This document shows, piece by piece, positions 12,292 to 21,662 of a stretch of 23,275 nt of DNA (position 1 is its first letter; the number at the start of each line of letters is the position of its first letter). This stretch comes from CADEED01 sp039930985 (GTDB lineage Bacteria; Pseudomonadota; Gammaproteobacteria; Steroidobacterales; Steroidobacteraceae): NCBI GenBank assembly GCA_039930985.1, contig JBDTSV010000049.1, positions 1 through 23,275 of the forward strand, given 5' to 3'. The notes beneath the pieces are model-generated. The model had not been told where the DNA came from. It saw nothing but the letters and a program-made list of their open reading frames with translations, and searched no databases. The translations under genes were made by a program, and so were the position numbers.

Positions 12292-13506
12292 ATGTCCATT
12301 GAAATCAAGGTTCCGCAGTTGCCCGAGTCGGTGGCCGACGCCACGCTGGTCACCTGGCACAAACAAGCCGGTCAGACCGTCAGCCGCGATGAAAACCTCG
12401 CCGATCTCGAAACGGACAAAGTGGTTCTCGAAGTTCCGGCTCCCGTCAGCGGCGTGCTCAAGGAGCTGCGCATCGTTGCCGGCACTTCGGTGACCAGCGG
12501 GCAGGTGCTCGCGGTTCTCGAGGAAGGTCCCGCGGCAACCGCGCCGGTCAGTGCACCGGTGGTGGCTGCCGCAGCCGCCAAGCTCCCGGCTGGCCCGCCC
12601 GCTGGCGACAAGCTCGCGCCATCTGTTCGACGCATGGTTGAAGAGAAGCAGCTCGACCCCGCCAAGATTCCGGCCACCGGACGCGATGGGCGGATCACCA
12701 AGAGCGACGTGGTCGACTATCTAGACAAGCCAGCCGCCAAGGCGGCCGGTGGCGATAAACCCGCGGCAGCCGGCAAGGCCATGCCTGCGGCGCCTGTAGC
12801 GACCGGCGGCGCGGCCCAGCGCGTGCCGATGACCCGGCTGCGCGCGCGTATTGCCGAGCGGCTGCTCGAAGCACAGCACTCACAGGCCCAGCTCACCACG
12901 TTCAATGAGATCGATCTCAAGGCCGTGATGGATCTGCGCGCGAAGTACAAGGATCAGTTCGAGAAAAAGCAGGGCGTGAAGCTGGGCTTCATGTCGTTCT
13001 TCGTGAAAGCGGCGGTTGAGGCACTGAAACGCTTCCCGACGGTCAATGCGTCAATCGAAGGCACGGACATCGTCTATCACGAGTACTACGACGTGGGTGT
13101 GGCGGTCTCGACGGAAAAAGGCCTCATGGTTCCCGTCCTGCGCGACGCGGACCTGCAGAGCTACGCCGACATCGAGAAGAACATCGGCGCCTTTGCCACG
13201 CGCGCGCGCGACGGCAAGATCACCATCGAAGAGCTCACCGGCGGCACGTTCTCGATCACCAACGGTGGCACCTTCGGTTCGCTGCAGTCGACACCCATCG
13301 TCAACATGCCGCAAAGCGCCATTCTCGGCATGCACAAGACCATGGAACGTCCGGTGGTCGTCAATGGCGAGATCGTGATCCGGCCGATGATGTACGTCGC
13401 GCTGTCCTACGATCACCGCATCATCGACGGCCGCGAAGCCGTCCAGTTCCTGGTGACCATCAAGGATTGCCTGGAAGATCCGGCGCGCCTGCTGCTCAGC
13501 GTTTAG
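12292..13506 (+). CDS. sucB: dihydrolipoyllysine succinyltransferase, E2 of 2-oxoglutarate dehydrogenase
   Basis: A 404-residue core E2 that transfers succinyl from lipoyl to CoA. The order is a single lipoyl domain (about 1-78) with the modified Lys43 in E-T-D-K-V-V-L-E-V; an Ala/Pro linker; a peripheral-subunit-binding domain (about 108-145, with A-P-S-V-R-R and G-R-D-G-R-I-T-K-S-D-V); a second Ala-rich linker; and the catalytic domain (about 178-404) ending with S-Y-D-H-R-I-I-D-G (H375, D379). One lipoyl domain and immediate linkage to sucA favour the succinyl rather than the acetyl enzyme. GGGAAG precedes the ATG. The operon partner lpd starts 12 bp downstream. Confidence 0.98.
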   Translation: MSIEIKVPQLPESVADATLVTWHKQAGQTVSRDENLADLETDKVVLEVPAPVSGVLKELRIVAGTSVTSGQVLAVLEEGPAATAPVSAPVVAAAAAKLPAGPPAGDKLAPSVRRMVEEKQLDPAKIPATGRDGRITKSDVVDYLDKPAAKAAGGDKPAAAGKAMPAAPVATGGAAQRVPMTRLRARIAERLLEAQHSQAQLTTFNEIDLKAVMDLRAKYKDQFEKKQGVKLGFMSFFVKAAVEALKRFPTVNASIEGTDIVYHEYYDVGVAVSTEKGLMVPVLRDADLQSYADIEKNIGAFATRARDGKITIEELTGGTFSITNGGTFGSLQSTPIVNMPQSAILGMHKTMERPVVVNGEIVIRPMMYVALSYDHRIIDGREAVQFLVTIKDCLEDPARLLLSV

Positions 13507-13518
13507 TTAGGGGATTTC

Positions 13519-14946
13519 ATGGTCAATGAATACGATGTGATCGTCATAGGCGGCGGTCCGGCGGGTTATCCCGCTGCCATTCGCGCCGCGCAGAACAAGC
13601 TCAAGGTTGCCTGCATCGACGAGTGGAAGAACAAGGACGGCACGGCCGTGTTCGGCGGCACCTGCACCAACGCGGGCTGCATTCCTTCCAAGGCGCTGCT
13701 CGAGTCGAGCGAGCTGTATCACAAGACCCGCGAAGAGCTCGGCGTTCACGGCATCAAGGTGGGCGAAGTTTCCTTCGACCTCGCACAGATGCAGAAGCGC
13801 AAGACCGGCATCGTCAAGGCCAGCACCACCGGTATCGCCATGCTGCTCAAGAGCGCGGGCGTCACGCCGCTTCAGGGTCACGGCAAACTACTGGCCAATC
13901 GCAAGGTGGAGTTCACCGCGCACGATGGCAGCAAGCAGGAATTGGTTGCCAGGCACATCGTGCTGGCCTCGGGTTCGAGTCCGACGGAACTCAAGAGCAT
14001 GCCGTTCGACGGCAAGAACATCGTCGACTCCTGGGGCGCGCTCGATTTCGACAGCGTGCCGAAGAAAATCGCGGTAGTCGGTGCCGGTGTCATCGGCCTC
14101 GAGCTCGGCAGCGTGTGGCGCCGTCTCGGCGCCGAAGTCGTGGTGCTCGAAGCACTCGACACATTCCTTGCGGTCGCCGATCAGGGCCTGGCCAAGGAGG
14201 CCGCGCGGCACTTCAAGAAGCAGGGCCTGGACATCAAGCTCGGCGCCAAGGTCGCGGGCGCGAAGACGGTCAGCGCCGGCGTCGAAGTCAGCTACGCGGA
14301 CGCCACGGGCAGCCAGACGCTCATCGTCGACAAGCTCATCGTCGCGGTCGGCCGCCGTCCGTTCACGAAGAACCTGTTAGGCGACGGCACGGGCGTGCAG
14401 GTCGACGAGCGCGGCTTCATCAAGGTCGACGACCATTGCAAGACGGGTGCGGAAAACGTCTGGGCCGTGGGCGACTGCGTGCGCGGCGCGATGCTCGCGC
14501 ACAAGGCCAAGGATGAAGGCGTGATGGTGGGCGACATGATGGCCGGCAAGTACGGGCACATGAACTACGACACCATTCCATCGGTGATCTACACGCACCC
14601 GGAGATTGCCTGGGTGGGACTCACCGAAGAGCAGGTGAAAGCCAGCGGTCGCGCCTACAAGCTTGGCCAGTTCCCGTTCGCGGCCAGCGGGCGCGCTCGC
14701 GCCATGGAAGCCACGGCCGGGTTCGTCAAGCTCATCGCTGCGCAGGACGACGACGAAATCCTCGGCGTGCACATCATCGGTCCCATGGCCGGCGAGCTCA
14801 TCGCCGAAGCGGTGCTGGCGATGGAATACTCGGCGAGCAGCGAAGACCTGCAGCGCACGATCCACGCGCATCCCACGTTGTCCGAAGCGCTGCACGAAGC
14901 GGCACTCGCGGCCGACAAACGCGCCATCGACAACATCAACAAGTAG
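13519..14946 (+). CDS. lpd: dihydrolipoyl dehydrogenase (E3)
   Basis: A 475-residue FAD-dependent disulfide oxidoreductase that reoxidises E2-bound dihydrolipoamide with NAD+. It has FAD-binding G-G-G-P-A-G (11-16), redox-active G-G-T-C-T-N-A-G-C-I-P-S-K (C49, C54), NAD-binding G-A-G-V-I-G-L-E-L-G, the second FAD motif W-A-V-G-D-C, and the catalytic pair H451/E456 in H-A-H-P-T-L-S-E. An AGGGGA ribosome site precedes the ATG. Third gene of sucA-sucB-lpd, so this copy presumably serves 2-oxoglutarate dehydrogenase, although it could be shared with pyruvate dehydrogenase. sucCD does not follow: the next gene is convergent. Confidence 0.97.
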   Translation: MVNEYDVIVIGGGPAGYPAAIRAAQNKLKVACIDEWKNKDGTAVFGGTCTNAGCIPSKALLESSELYHKTREELGVHGIKVGEVSFDLAQMQKRKTGIVKASTTGIAMLLKSAGVTPLQGHGKLLANRKVEFTAHDGSKQELVARHIVLASGSSPTELKSMPFDGKNIVDSWGALDFDSVPKKIAVVGAGVIGLELGSVWRRLGAEVVVLEALDTFLAVADQGLAKEAARHFKKQGLDIKLGAKVAGAKTVSAGVEVSYADATGSQTLIVDKLIVAVGRRPFTKNLLGDGTGVQVDERGFIKVDDHCKTGAENVWAVGDCVRGAMLAHKAKDEGVMVGDMMAGKYGHMNYDTIPSVIYTHPEIAWVGLTEEQVKASGRAYKLGQFPFAASGRARAMEATAGFVKLIAAQDDDEILGVHIIGPMAGELIAEAVLAMEYSASSEDLQRTIHAHPTLSEALHEAALAADKRAIDNINK

Positions 14947-14959
14947 TTCGATGCGTCGC

Positions 14960-14984
14960 CGCGCGCGGCCAGCGGCGGCGCGCG
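14960..14984. terminator. GC-only hairpin between convergent genes
   Basis: CGCGCGC (14960-14966) pairs with GCGCGCG (14978-14984) around an 11-nt loop, between the lpd stop (14946) and the convergent stop at 15026. No T-run follows on either strand, so it is at most a weak or Rho-assisted terminator. Confidence 0.3.
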
Positions 14985-15025
14985 AAAGTCCGGTTCATCA
15001 CCGACGAGTTGGAAAGGCCGGTGTA

Positions 15026-16897
15026 CTAGTTAGCCAGGTCGAACACGAGCTTGGCCTGGCCGGTCGAGGCCACGGCCGTGCCGTTTTCCTTGCGCGGCTC
15101 GTAGGTCCATTTGCGAACCGCGGTCCTGGCGGAATCCTCGAAGACGCCGGCCGGCTTGGATTCGAGCACTTCGACGTCGCCGACGCGGCCCGATTCGCTG
15201 ATGCTGAAGCGCACGATCACGTAGCCCGAGGTGCTGCGCGAAACGCCTTGCGGTGGAACCGGCAACACACGCTTCACGATTTTGGCGGGTGTCACATCCA
15301 TGGGTAGCGCAACCGGCTGCGCCGCGGGCGCCGCCGGAGGAATGGCGACGGCTGCGGATCGGGCTGCGGAGGGATTCGAAATGGCAACATTGGCGCGGCC
15401 CACTGCCGAATCGCTGGCTTCGACCGTGCGGCCGCCAAAATTATTGTCACGGCGCGCCGAGGCAGTAGTCGGGCTTGAATTGATTGGCGCGTCGAGAGCG
15501 ATGGTTGGCGAGCGCGGCGCTTCGCTGATCGGCGAACCATAGGAGCGCGTCGAGGATGGCGCAGCGGTGTCACGCGTCGGCCGCGGCGCGACCGTGCGCT
15601 CGGGCGCGCCCGCAGCGCTACGCTCCGGGGTTTTCGCGGCAGCGCGCTCGGCCAGCCGCGGGCGCGAGCGATCGGAAGTCGTCGGCGCGGCGATGACCGC
15701 GGCCGGGGATGCTCCCTGGCTTTGCGCGGCCAGCTTCTGCAATTCGGCGGCACGGTGGATCGACGCTTCGAGAAATTCGCGACGCGGATGCGCGGGCGAT
15801 TTCTCGACCAGCCTGGCGAGCTCGGAGCGTGCGGCATCGAGGTTGTTGCTCATGATCGCTTTCTCGATGTCGATTTCGATCAGCGTCAGGTTGTCGGTGA
15901 CTTTCTGCTGTTCGGACATGCGCGTGACTTCCGCGGCGATGGCGTGTTCGCGCGCGCGCGCTGCGGGGTCGTAGAACTTTTCGATGAGGAACACGATGAC
16001 GCCGGCGACCACCACGGCGGCGAGGCTGGCGGTGAGCAGGCGCTGCCGCTTGCGGCGCGACACTTCGTCGACCACCTTACGCTGCACTCCGAGACGAGCC
16101 TGGGCCGCGACCTGCGCGAAATCGTCTTCAGGCGGAAGCTCCGGCGTCCAGTCCGCGCTGACCCGCGGGGCCGGTGCACTCGAAAACTGCGGCGGCATGG
16201 GCATCGGCGGAATCGATTGCACGGGTGGCGCTGGCGCGCGCATCTGCGGAGCGGGCGCCGCTTGGCGCACAGCAGGTACAGGGCGCGGTGGCGGCGGGGC
16301 ACGCAACTGCGGTTCCGGCGCGGGTTGCGCCATGCGCGCGGTTGCGGCGCGTGCGCCGTTGGCGGCGACAGCAATGGCGGGAACGGGAACGGAAACGGGT
16401 ATCGGCGCGGGGGCGGTCCGCATACCACCGAGCGGAGCTGGCGGACGCGGGGGAATAGGCGCACGGGGCGTGGTGCCGCTCGCGGGAATACCACGTTCGT
16501 CGAGCACCACTCGTTCGATGGTGCCATCGGTCTCGTCGTTCGGACCGCCGGTGACCTGCGCGATGGCCAGCCACAACTCTTCGAGGTCGATGGGGTAGTT
16601 GATGGTCCGCTGCACCTTGAACGGCGCGAGCCGCGGGCCTAACAACTGCAGGCGTTCGGGGGCGGCCGCGAAAATGCGCTTGAGCGGGACGGCAGTGCGG
16701 GTAGTTCTGCCTAGCAGGTCGAGGCCGGAGCCGTCGACGGCGCGCTCGCAGGCAATCAAAACATCGTAGGTGTTCTGGCGCAGCAGCAGCAGGGCATCAC
16801 CCTTGCTGGTGACGCAGTCGAGCTCGAGCACTCCGCGAATGGCGCGGGCAATAGCTTCGAGACCCTCTGAGTCATGATCGACCAGCAGGACGCGCAT
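15026..16897 (-). CDS. pseudo-receiver / single TM / TonB C-terminal domain fusion protein
   Basis: A 623-residue protein with unusual order. Residues 1-115 resemble a response-regulator receiver: R-V-L-L-V-D-H-D keeps the acidic pair (D7, D9), but the phospho-acceptor position is Cys50 (Y-D-V-L-I-A-C) and the usual Lys-Pro reads Tyr-Pro (Y101), so phosphorylation is unlikely. A long Pro/Ala/Arg linker (about 140-255) leads to a basic stretch and one TM helix (about 288-306). The periplasmic part has a charged helical, TPR-like stretch (about 320-390), then a Ser/Ala/Arg-rich linker. It ends in a TonB C-terminal domain (about 540-622: G-Y-V-I-V-R-F-S-I, G-R-V, W-x-Y-E-P). TonB proteins normally begin at the TM helix. 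No exbB/exbD is adjacent. ATG 16897 lacks a clear ribosome site. Function unknown. Confidence 0.85.
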   Translation of the reverse strand: MRVLLVDHDSEGLEAIARAIRGVLELDCVTSKGDALLLLRQNTYDVLIACERAVDGSGLDLLGRTTRTAVPLKRIFAAAPERLQLLGPRLAPFKVQRTINYPIDLEELWLAIAQVTGGPNDETDGTIERVVLDERGIPASGTTPRAPIPPRPPAPLGGMRTAPAPIPVSVPVPAIAVAANGARAATARMAQPAPEPQLRAPPPPRPVPAVRQAAPAPQMRAPAPPVQSIPPMPMPPQFSSAPAPRVSADWTPELPPEDDFAQVAAQARLGVQRKVVDEVSRRKRQRLLTASLAAVVVAGVIVFLIEKFYDPAARAREHAIAAEVTRMSEQQKVTDNLTLIEIDIEKAIMSNNLDAARSELARLVEKSPAHPRREFLEASIHRAAELQKLAAQSQGASPAAVIAAPTTSDRSRPRLAERAAAKTPERSAAGAPERTVAPRPTRDTAAPSSTRSYGSPISEAPRSPTIALDAPINSSPTTASARRDNNFGGRTVEASDSAVGRANVAISNPSAARSAAVAIPPAAPAAQPVALPMDVTPAKIVKRVLPVPPQGVSRSTSGYVIVRFSISESGRVGDVEVLESKPAGVFEDSARTAVRKWTYEPRKENGTAVASTGQAKLVFDLAN

Positions 16898-16986
16898 GAG
16901 CGTTCTGACACCCCGGATGTAATCAAAAAATCGTTATGAGTAAACGCGATTCGACGAGCTTCGGCGTCGCAGCACGTCACGTTTCA

Positions 16987-17006
16987 CAGCGGCCCAGGGC
17001 CTGCTG
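16987..17006 (-). terminator. hairpin just downstream of relA
   Basis: On the minus strand an 8-bp stem (CAGC plus GGCC, with one bulged A and a CTG loop) begins 13 nt after the relA stop. No T-run follows directly. It could be a transcript-end or stability hairpin, or a partial attenuator before the downstream receiver-TonB gene. The rest of the 121-bp gap (16898-17018) is AT-richer near 16920-16950 and may hold that gene's promoter, but no strong pair of hexamers is visible. Confidence 0.35.
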
Positions 17007-17018
17007 TCCAGGCTTAAG

Positions 17019-19019
17019 TTAACCCGAACGGCGGACCGAAAGTACGCTCGTCACCTTCCTGATCCGTTGCAAAAGCCGGGTCAGGTGCTGCGCGTCGTCA
17101 ATCGTCACTCGCAGGTCGATGGTAGCTGTCGACTGCATGCGATCGGTAGTGGTGTGCATCATCTCAATGCTCATTTTTTCACTGGCCAGCAGGTCGCCGA
17201 TATCCCGCACGAGTCCCTGTCGGTCTATGGCGACAATTGTCAGGGTTATCGGTAACGCCTGCGCCGCATCGGCCCAGCTTGCGGCTATCAACCGCTCGGG
17301 GCGGGTTGCACTCATGCGCGTCAGGCCAGGGCAGTCTGCACGATGGATGGTCACGCCGCGGCCGACGGTTGCATAGCCGGCGATCGCTTCCGGCTTCACC
17401 GGTGCGCAGCAGCGCGCGAAGCTCGTCGGCAGGTCTTCGACGCCGCCGAGGATGACCGGCGAGCGGGCGGGCTTCTTCGCTGCATTCCGGCGGCGCGGCG
17501 GCGCGGGCAACGCTACCGGAGCTGGCGTCGCCGCCAACGGCTGCGTTGCGGATTCCTCGTCTAACTTCCGGAACCAGGCGCGTACCTTGGAGCGGCTCCG
17601 CGGCGAAACCAGGACTCCAGATGTCTCCGACAACCAGTCGCGACTCGGCTGCGGATGCTTGTGCGTGATGATCTCGACGATCTCGCCGTTCGCCAGCGGT
17701 CGCGTGAGCGGCACGATGCGTCCGTTGACGCGTGCGCCGCGGCAGCGATGGCCCAGATCAGTGTGCACGTGATAGGCGAAGTCGAGCGGCGTCGCGCCCG
17801 AGGGCAGGTCCTTGACCTCGCCCTTGGGCGTGAGCGCGTAGACGCGATCCTCGAACAGATCGGCGCGCACCTCGTCGAGGAAATCCTGGTCGCCGCCATG
17901 CGCCGGCTCGAGCAGTTTGCGTACCCACTCGATCTTGCGGTCGTACGAGACATCGTGCGCGCGCGATTCCTTGTAGCGCCAGTGCGCGGCCAGGCCGAGC
18001 TCCGCCTGATCGTGCATCTCGCGCGTGCGGATCTGCACTTCGACGGGTTTGCCTTCGGGACCGAACACCGCCGTATGAATCGAGCGGTAAAAGTTGTCTT
18101 TTGGCGTGGCGATGTAGTCGTCGAACTCGCCGGGAATGTAGGCGAATCGCCCGTGCACCAGGCCGAGCACCGCATAACAATCTTCGAGATGCGCCGTCAC
18201 GATTCGCACCGCGCGCAGGTCGAATACCTGCTCGAACGTCAGCTGCTTGCGCTCCATTTTCCGGTGGATGCTGTAGATGTGTTTGGGGCGGCCATAGACT
18301 TCGCCCGAGATGCCGGCCGCCCGCATCATGTGCTCGAGCGTGCGGCACAGTTCGGCGATGTAGCGCTCGCGGTCGTGGCGCTTTTCGGAGAGCGCCGCGG
18401 CGATGCGCCGATACCCATCAGGGTCGAGGAAGCGGAACGAGAGATCCTCGAGTTCCCATTTGAGCTGCCAAAGTCCCAGGCGATTGGCGAGCGGCGCGAA
18501 CACTTCCCTGGTTTCCAGCGACAGTCGCTCGCGGGTGGCCGCGTGGCCGTCTTTCGATGCGTTGAGGTCCACGAGCTGCCGGGCGAGGCGCGCCAGCACC
18601 AGGCGCGGATCACTGACCACCGATAACAGCATCTTGCGAAGACTCTCGGCCTGCGCCGGCTCGAGGTGGTGCGACGCGGCTGCCAACGGAGTGAGGCGGA
18701 TGTCGCCGAAGTGCGCGAGCTCGCGCGCCAGCGCACTCACCTCGGGCCCGAAATGCAGCTCGATTTCGCGCGATTCAGCCGGTGCCGCGGCAAAGGCCGC
18801 TTGTGCCAGGAGCGCGGCGCCGAGCACGGCATCCTCGGTCAGTGAAGCGACGATGACGGCCGCTTCAGATGCGTGGTCGATGGCCACGCGTGATACTCCC
18901 CAGCCTGGGAGCAGGGACGCATGCGTTGCGATCGAAGCGGCCAGCTCCGCGGAACAGGAGTGAAGGTTGTGCACGAAAAAAGTATGATACCCGCAGTTTT
19001 TTTCAACGGGCGCAGGCAT
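17019..19019 (-). CDS. relA: RelA-type (p)ppGpp synthetase with degenerate hydrolase domain
   Basis: A 666-residue RelA/SpoT-family protein that transfers pyrophosphate from ATP to GDP/GTP on starved ribosomes. Residues about 45-155 are the hydrolase-like helical region but lack a recognisable H-D metal motif. The synthetase domain (about 239-350) has Y-G-R-P-K-H-I-Y-S-I, R-A-V-R-I-V and E-F-D-D (298-301), the acidic signature of monofunctional RelA rather than the R-x-K-D of bifunctional enzymes. TGS (about 389-450), a Cys-containing region (A-R-C-C-A-P, 535-540) and an ACT domain (about 588-664) follow. ATG 19019 lacks a ribosome site, and its first 15 codons are AT-rich and overlap a putative ruvC promoter. 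GTG 18974 is an alternative start. A hydrolase (SpoT) must exist elsewhere. Confidence 0.95.
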   Translation of the reverse strand: MPAPVEKNCGYHTFFVHNLHSCSAELAASIATHASLLPGWGVSRVAIDHASEAAVIVASLTEDAVLGAALLAQAAFAAAPAESREIELHFGPEVSALARELAHFGDIRLTPLAAASHHLEPAQAESLRKMLLSVVSDPRLVLARLARQLVDLNASKDGHAATRERLSLETREVFAPLANRLGLWQLKWELEDLSFRFLDPDGYRRIAAALSEKRHDRERYIAELCRTLEHMMRAAGISGEVYGRPKHIYSIHRKMERKQLTFEQVFDLRAVRIVTAHLEDCYAVLGLVHGRFAYIPGEFDDYIATPKDNFYRSIHTAVFGPEGKPVEVQIRTREMHDQAELGLAAHWRYKESRAHDVSYDRKIEWVRKLLEPAHGGDQDFLDEVRADLFEDRVYALTPKGEVKDLPSGATPLDFAYHVHTDLGHRCRGARVNGRIVPLTRPLANGEIVEIITHKHPQPSRDWLSETSGVLVSPRSRSKVRAWFRKLDEESATQPLAATPAPVALPAPPRRRNAAKKPARSPVILGGVEDLPTSFARCCAPVKPEAIAGYATVGRGVTIHRADCPGLTRMSATRPERLIAASWADAAQALPITLTIVAIDRQGLVRDIGDLLASEKMSIEMMHTTTDRMQSTATIDLRVTIDDAQHLTRLLQRIRKVTSVLSVRRSG
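18960..18988 (+). promoter_or_regulatory. putative sigma70 promoter for ruvC
   Basis: TATGAT (18983-18988) lies 17 bp after a poor -35 (GTGAAG, 18960-18965). A short A/T-rich tract surrounds it. Transcription would start near 18995, inside the first codons of divergent relA as annotated. Confidence 0.35.
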
Positions 19020-19112
19020 TTAAGAGAACCGATGGCGCGATACCCGATGAGATCATCCTGGCGCGCATACCGTCCCGGCGCGAACGCCTCGGCGGCACCG
19101 GCAGTCGTGCGG

Positions 19113-19619
19113 ATGCTACCTGGCGGTGCTGCGCGCATTCTCGGGCTCGACCCCGGCAGCCTGCGCACCGGCTTCGGAGTCATCGACTGTGCCGGCGGTA
19201 CGCTCACCATCGTCGCGCAGGGCTGCATCGCCACTGCCGGCGGTCCGCTCGCCGATCGCCTGCGCATCATCCACTCCAGAGTCGCCGAGCTCATCCATCA
19301 GCATCGGCCGCAAGAGATTGCCGTCGAGCGAGTATTCCTCGCCAAGAACGCCGACAGCGCATTGAAGCTCGGCCAGGCCCGTGGCGCGGCCATTGCCGCC
19401 GTGCCGGCGTCGCTCGAAGTCCATGAATATGCGGCGCGCGCCATCAAGCTTGCGGTGGTGGGCGTGGGCGGCGCGGAGAAGGCCCAGGTTGCGCACATGG
19501 TCAAACAACTGCTGCGCGTCGATCTCAAGCTCGCCGCGGATGCCGCCGACGCGCTGGCGGTGGCGATTTGCCACGCCAACTCTCGCAATCGCATCGAACG
19601 GCTGCTCGTGAACGCATGA
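19113..19619 (+). CDS. ruvC: Holliday junction endodeoxyribonuclease RuvC
   Basis: RuvC resolves Holliday junctions by paired nicks, working with RuvAB. The catalytic acidic residues are all present: D13 in I-L-G-L-D-P-G-S, E72 in A-V-E-R-V-F, and D143 and D146 in A-A-D-A-A-D-A-L. From ATG 19113 it is 168 residues, close to the usual 160-175. The start is uncertain because this ATG has no ribosome site. ATG 19032, with AAGAGA just upstream, would add 27 residues not typical of RuvC. The stop overlaps the ruvA start at ATGA (19616-19619), the first link in a run of overlapping genes. Confidence 0.95.
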   Translation: MLPGGAARILGLDPGSLRTGFGVIDCAGGTLTIVAQGCIATAGGPLADRLRIIHSRVAELIHQHRPQEIAVERVFLAKNADSALKLGQARGAAIAAVPASLEVHEYAARAIKLAVVGVGGAEKAQVAHMVKQLLRVDLKLAADAADALAVAICHANSRNRIERLLVNA

Positions 19620-20211
19620 TCGGCTTCGTGCGCGGCAAACTCGCGATCAAGACGCCACCGCATCTGACCGTGGACGTGGGCGGGGTCGGCTATGACATCG
19701 AAGCGCCAATGTCCACCTTCTACACATTGCCCGCCGTGGGCAGCGACGTGCGTCTGCTCACTCATCTGGTCGTCCGCGAGGACGCCCATATCCTCTACGG
19801 CTTCGGTACGGGCGAAGAGCGCGCCTTGTTCCGCAATCTTCTGAAAGTCTCCGGCGTCGGACCGAAGATCGCGCTGGCCATCCTCTCGGGCGTCAGCGTC
19901 GAAGGTTTCGCGACCTGCGTGAAGCTCAAGGACGCGGCTGCACTCACCAAGATTCCCGGCGTCGGCCGCAAGACCGCCGAGAGATTGTTGGTCGAGATGC
20001 CCGATCGCCTCGATGCGTTGGGCGCCGCGGTCGCGGCTGGCGCGCCGGTGCCGAACGGCGAGAATCGGACCGAAGGCGAGGCGTGGAGCGCGCTGGTGGC
20101 GCTCGGCTACAAACCGGCCGAAGTCACGCAGATGCTCAAGCCCTTCGCCGGCGTCGTCAGCACCACCGAAGAGCTGATCCGGCGCGCGCTGCAGGGCACG
20201 GTGCGACAGCA

Positions 20212-20215
<4 letters not shown>
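19616..20215 (+). CDS. ruvA: Holliday junction branch-migration protein RuvA
   Basis: A 199-residue RuvA, whose tetramer binds the four-way junction and loads RuvB. It starts with the typical M-I-G-x-x-R-G OB-fold domain (about 1-63), followed by two helix-hairpin-helix motifs (V-S-G-V-G-P-K near 78-84 and I-P-G-V-G-R-K near 113-119). After a flexible linker, the C-terminal RuvB-binding domain (about 150-199) contains A-L-V-A-L-G-Y-K-P-A-E-V. The start ATG 19616 is fixed by homology and by the 4-bp overlap with ruvC. The stop overlaps the ruvB GTG start (20212-20215). Confidence 0.97.
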
Positions 20216-21251
<1,036 letters not shown>

Positions 21252-21255
<4 letters not shown>

Positions 21256-21653
21256 GCGTCGGGGCTGGCGAGTTCATCTGGCGTGCACGTGTGTATTGGG
21301 AAGATACCGACGGCGGCGGCGTGGTCTACTACGCCAACTACCTCAAGTTCATGGAGCGAGCCCGCACCGAGTGGCTGCGCTCCATGGGCCACTCGCAGAG
21401 CGAGCTCGCCAACACCTTCGGCTACGTCTTCGCGGTTGTCGAAGTGAAAGTGAACTATCGCAAGCCGGCGCGACTCGATGATGAGTTGCGCATCACCTGC
21501 GTGCCGGTGCCCGAGGGCCGCGCCTCCATCCGTTTCCGGCAGACCATTTCACGCGACGACGTGCTGCTCACCGAAGGCGAGGTGCGGGTCGCGTGCGTCG
21601 ACTCCAGGACTTTCCGTCCCCGGCCATTGCCGGACTTCATCAAAGTTACTTGA
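21252..21653 (+). CDS. ybgC: Tol-Pal-associated acyl-CoA thioesterase YbgC
   Basis: A 133-residue hotdog-fold thioesterase acting on acyl-CoA in the cytosol and conventionally the first gene of the tol-pal cluster. The signature V-Y-W-E-D-T-D-G-G-G-V-V-Y-Y-A-N-Y (14-30) carries the catalytic Asp20. The residue matching E. coli His25 is Tyr27, a substitution also found in other gammaproteobacterial YbgC proteins. R-A-R-T-E-W-L follows. GTG 21252 overlaps the ruvB stop by 4 bp, so tol-pal translation may be coupled to ruvCAB. tolQ begins 9 bp downstream. Confidence 0.95.
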
Positions 21654-21662
21654 AGGATTGCG

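Noticed and set aside
14960..14984. Strong intrinsic terminator shared by lpd and the receiver-TonB gene
   Set aside because: The stem is GC-only but no T-run follows on either strand, so it is listed only as a weak hairpin.
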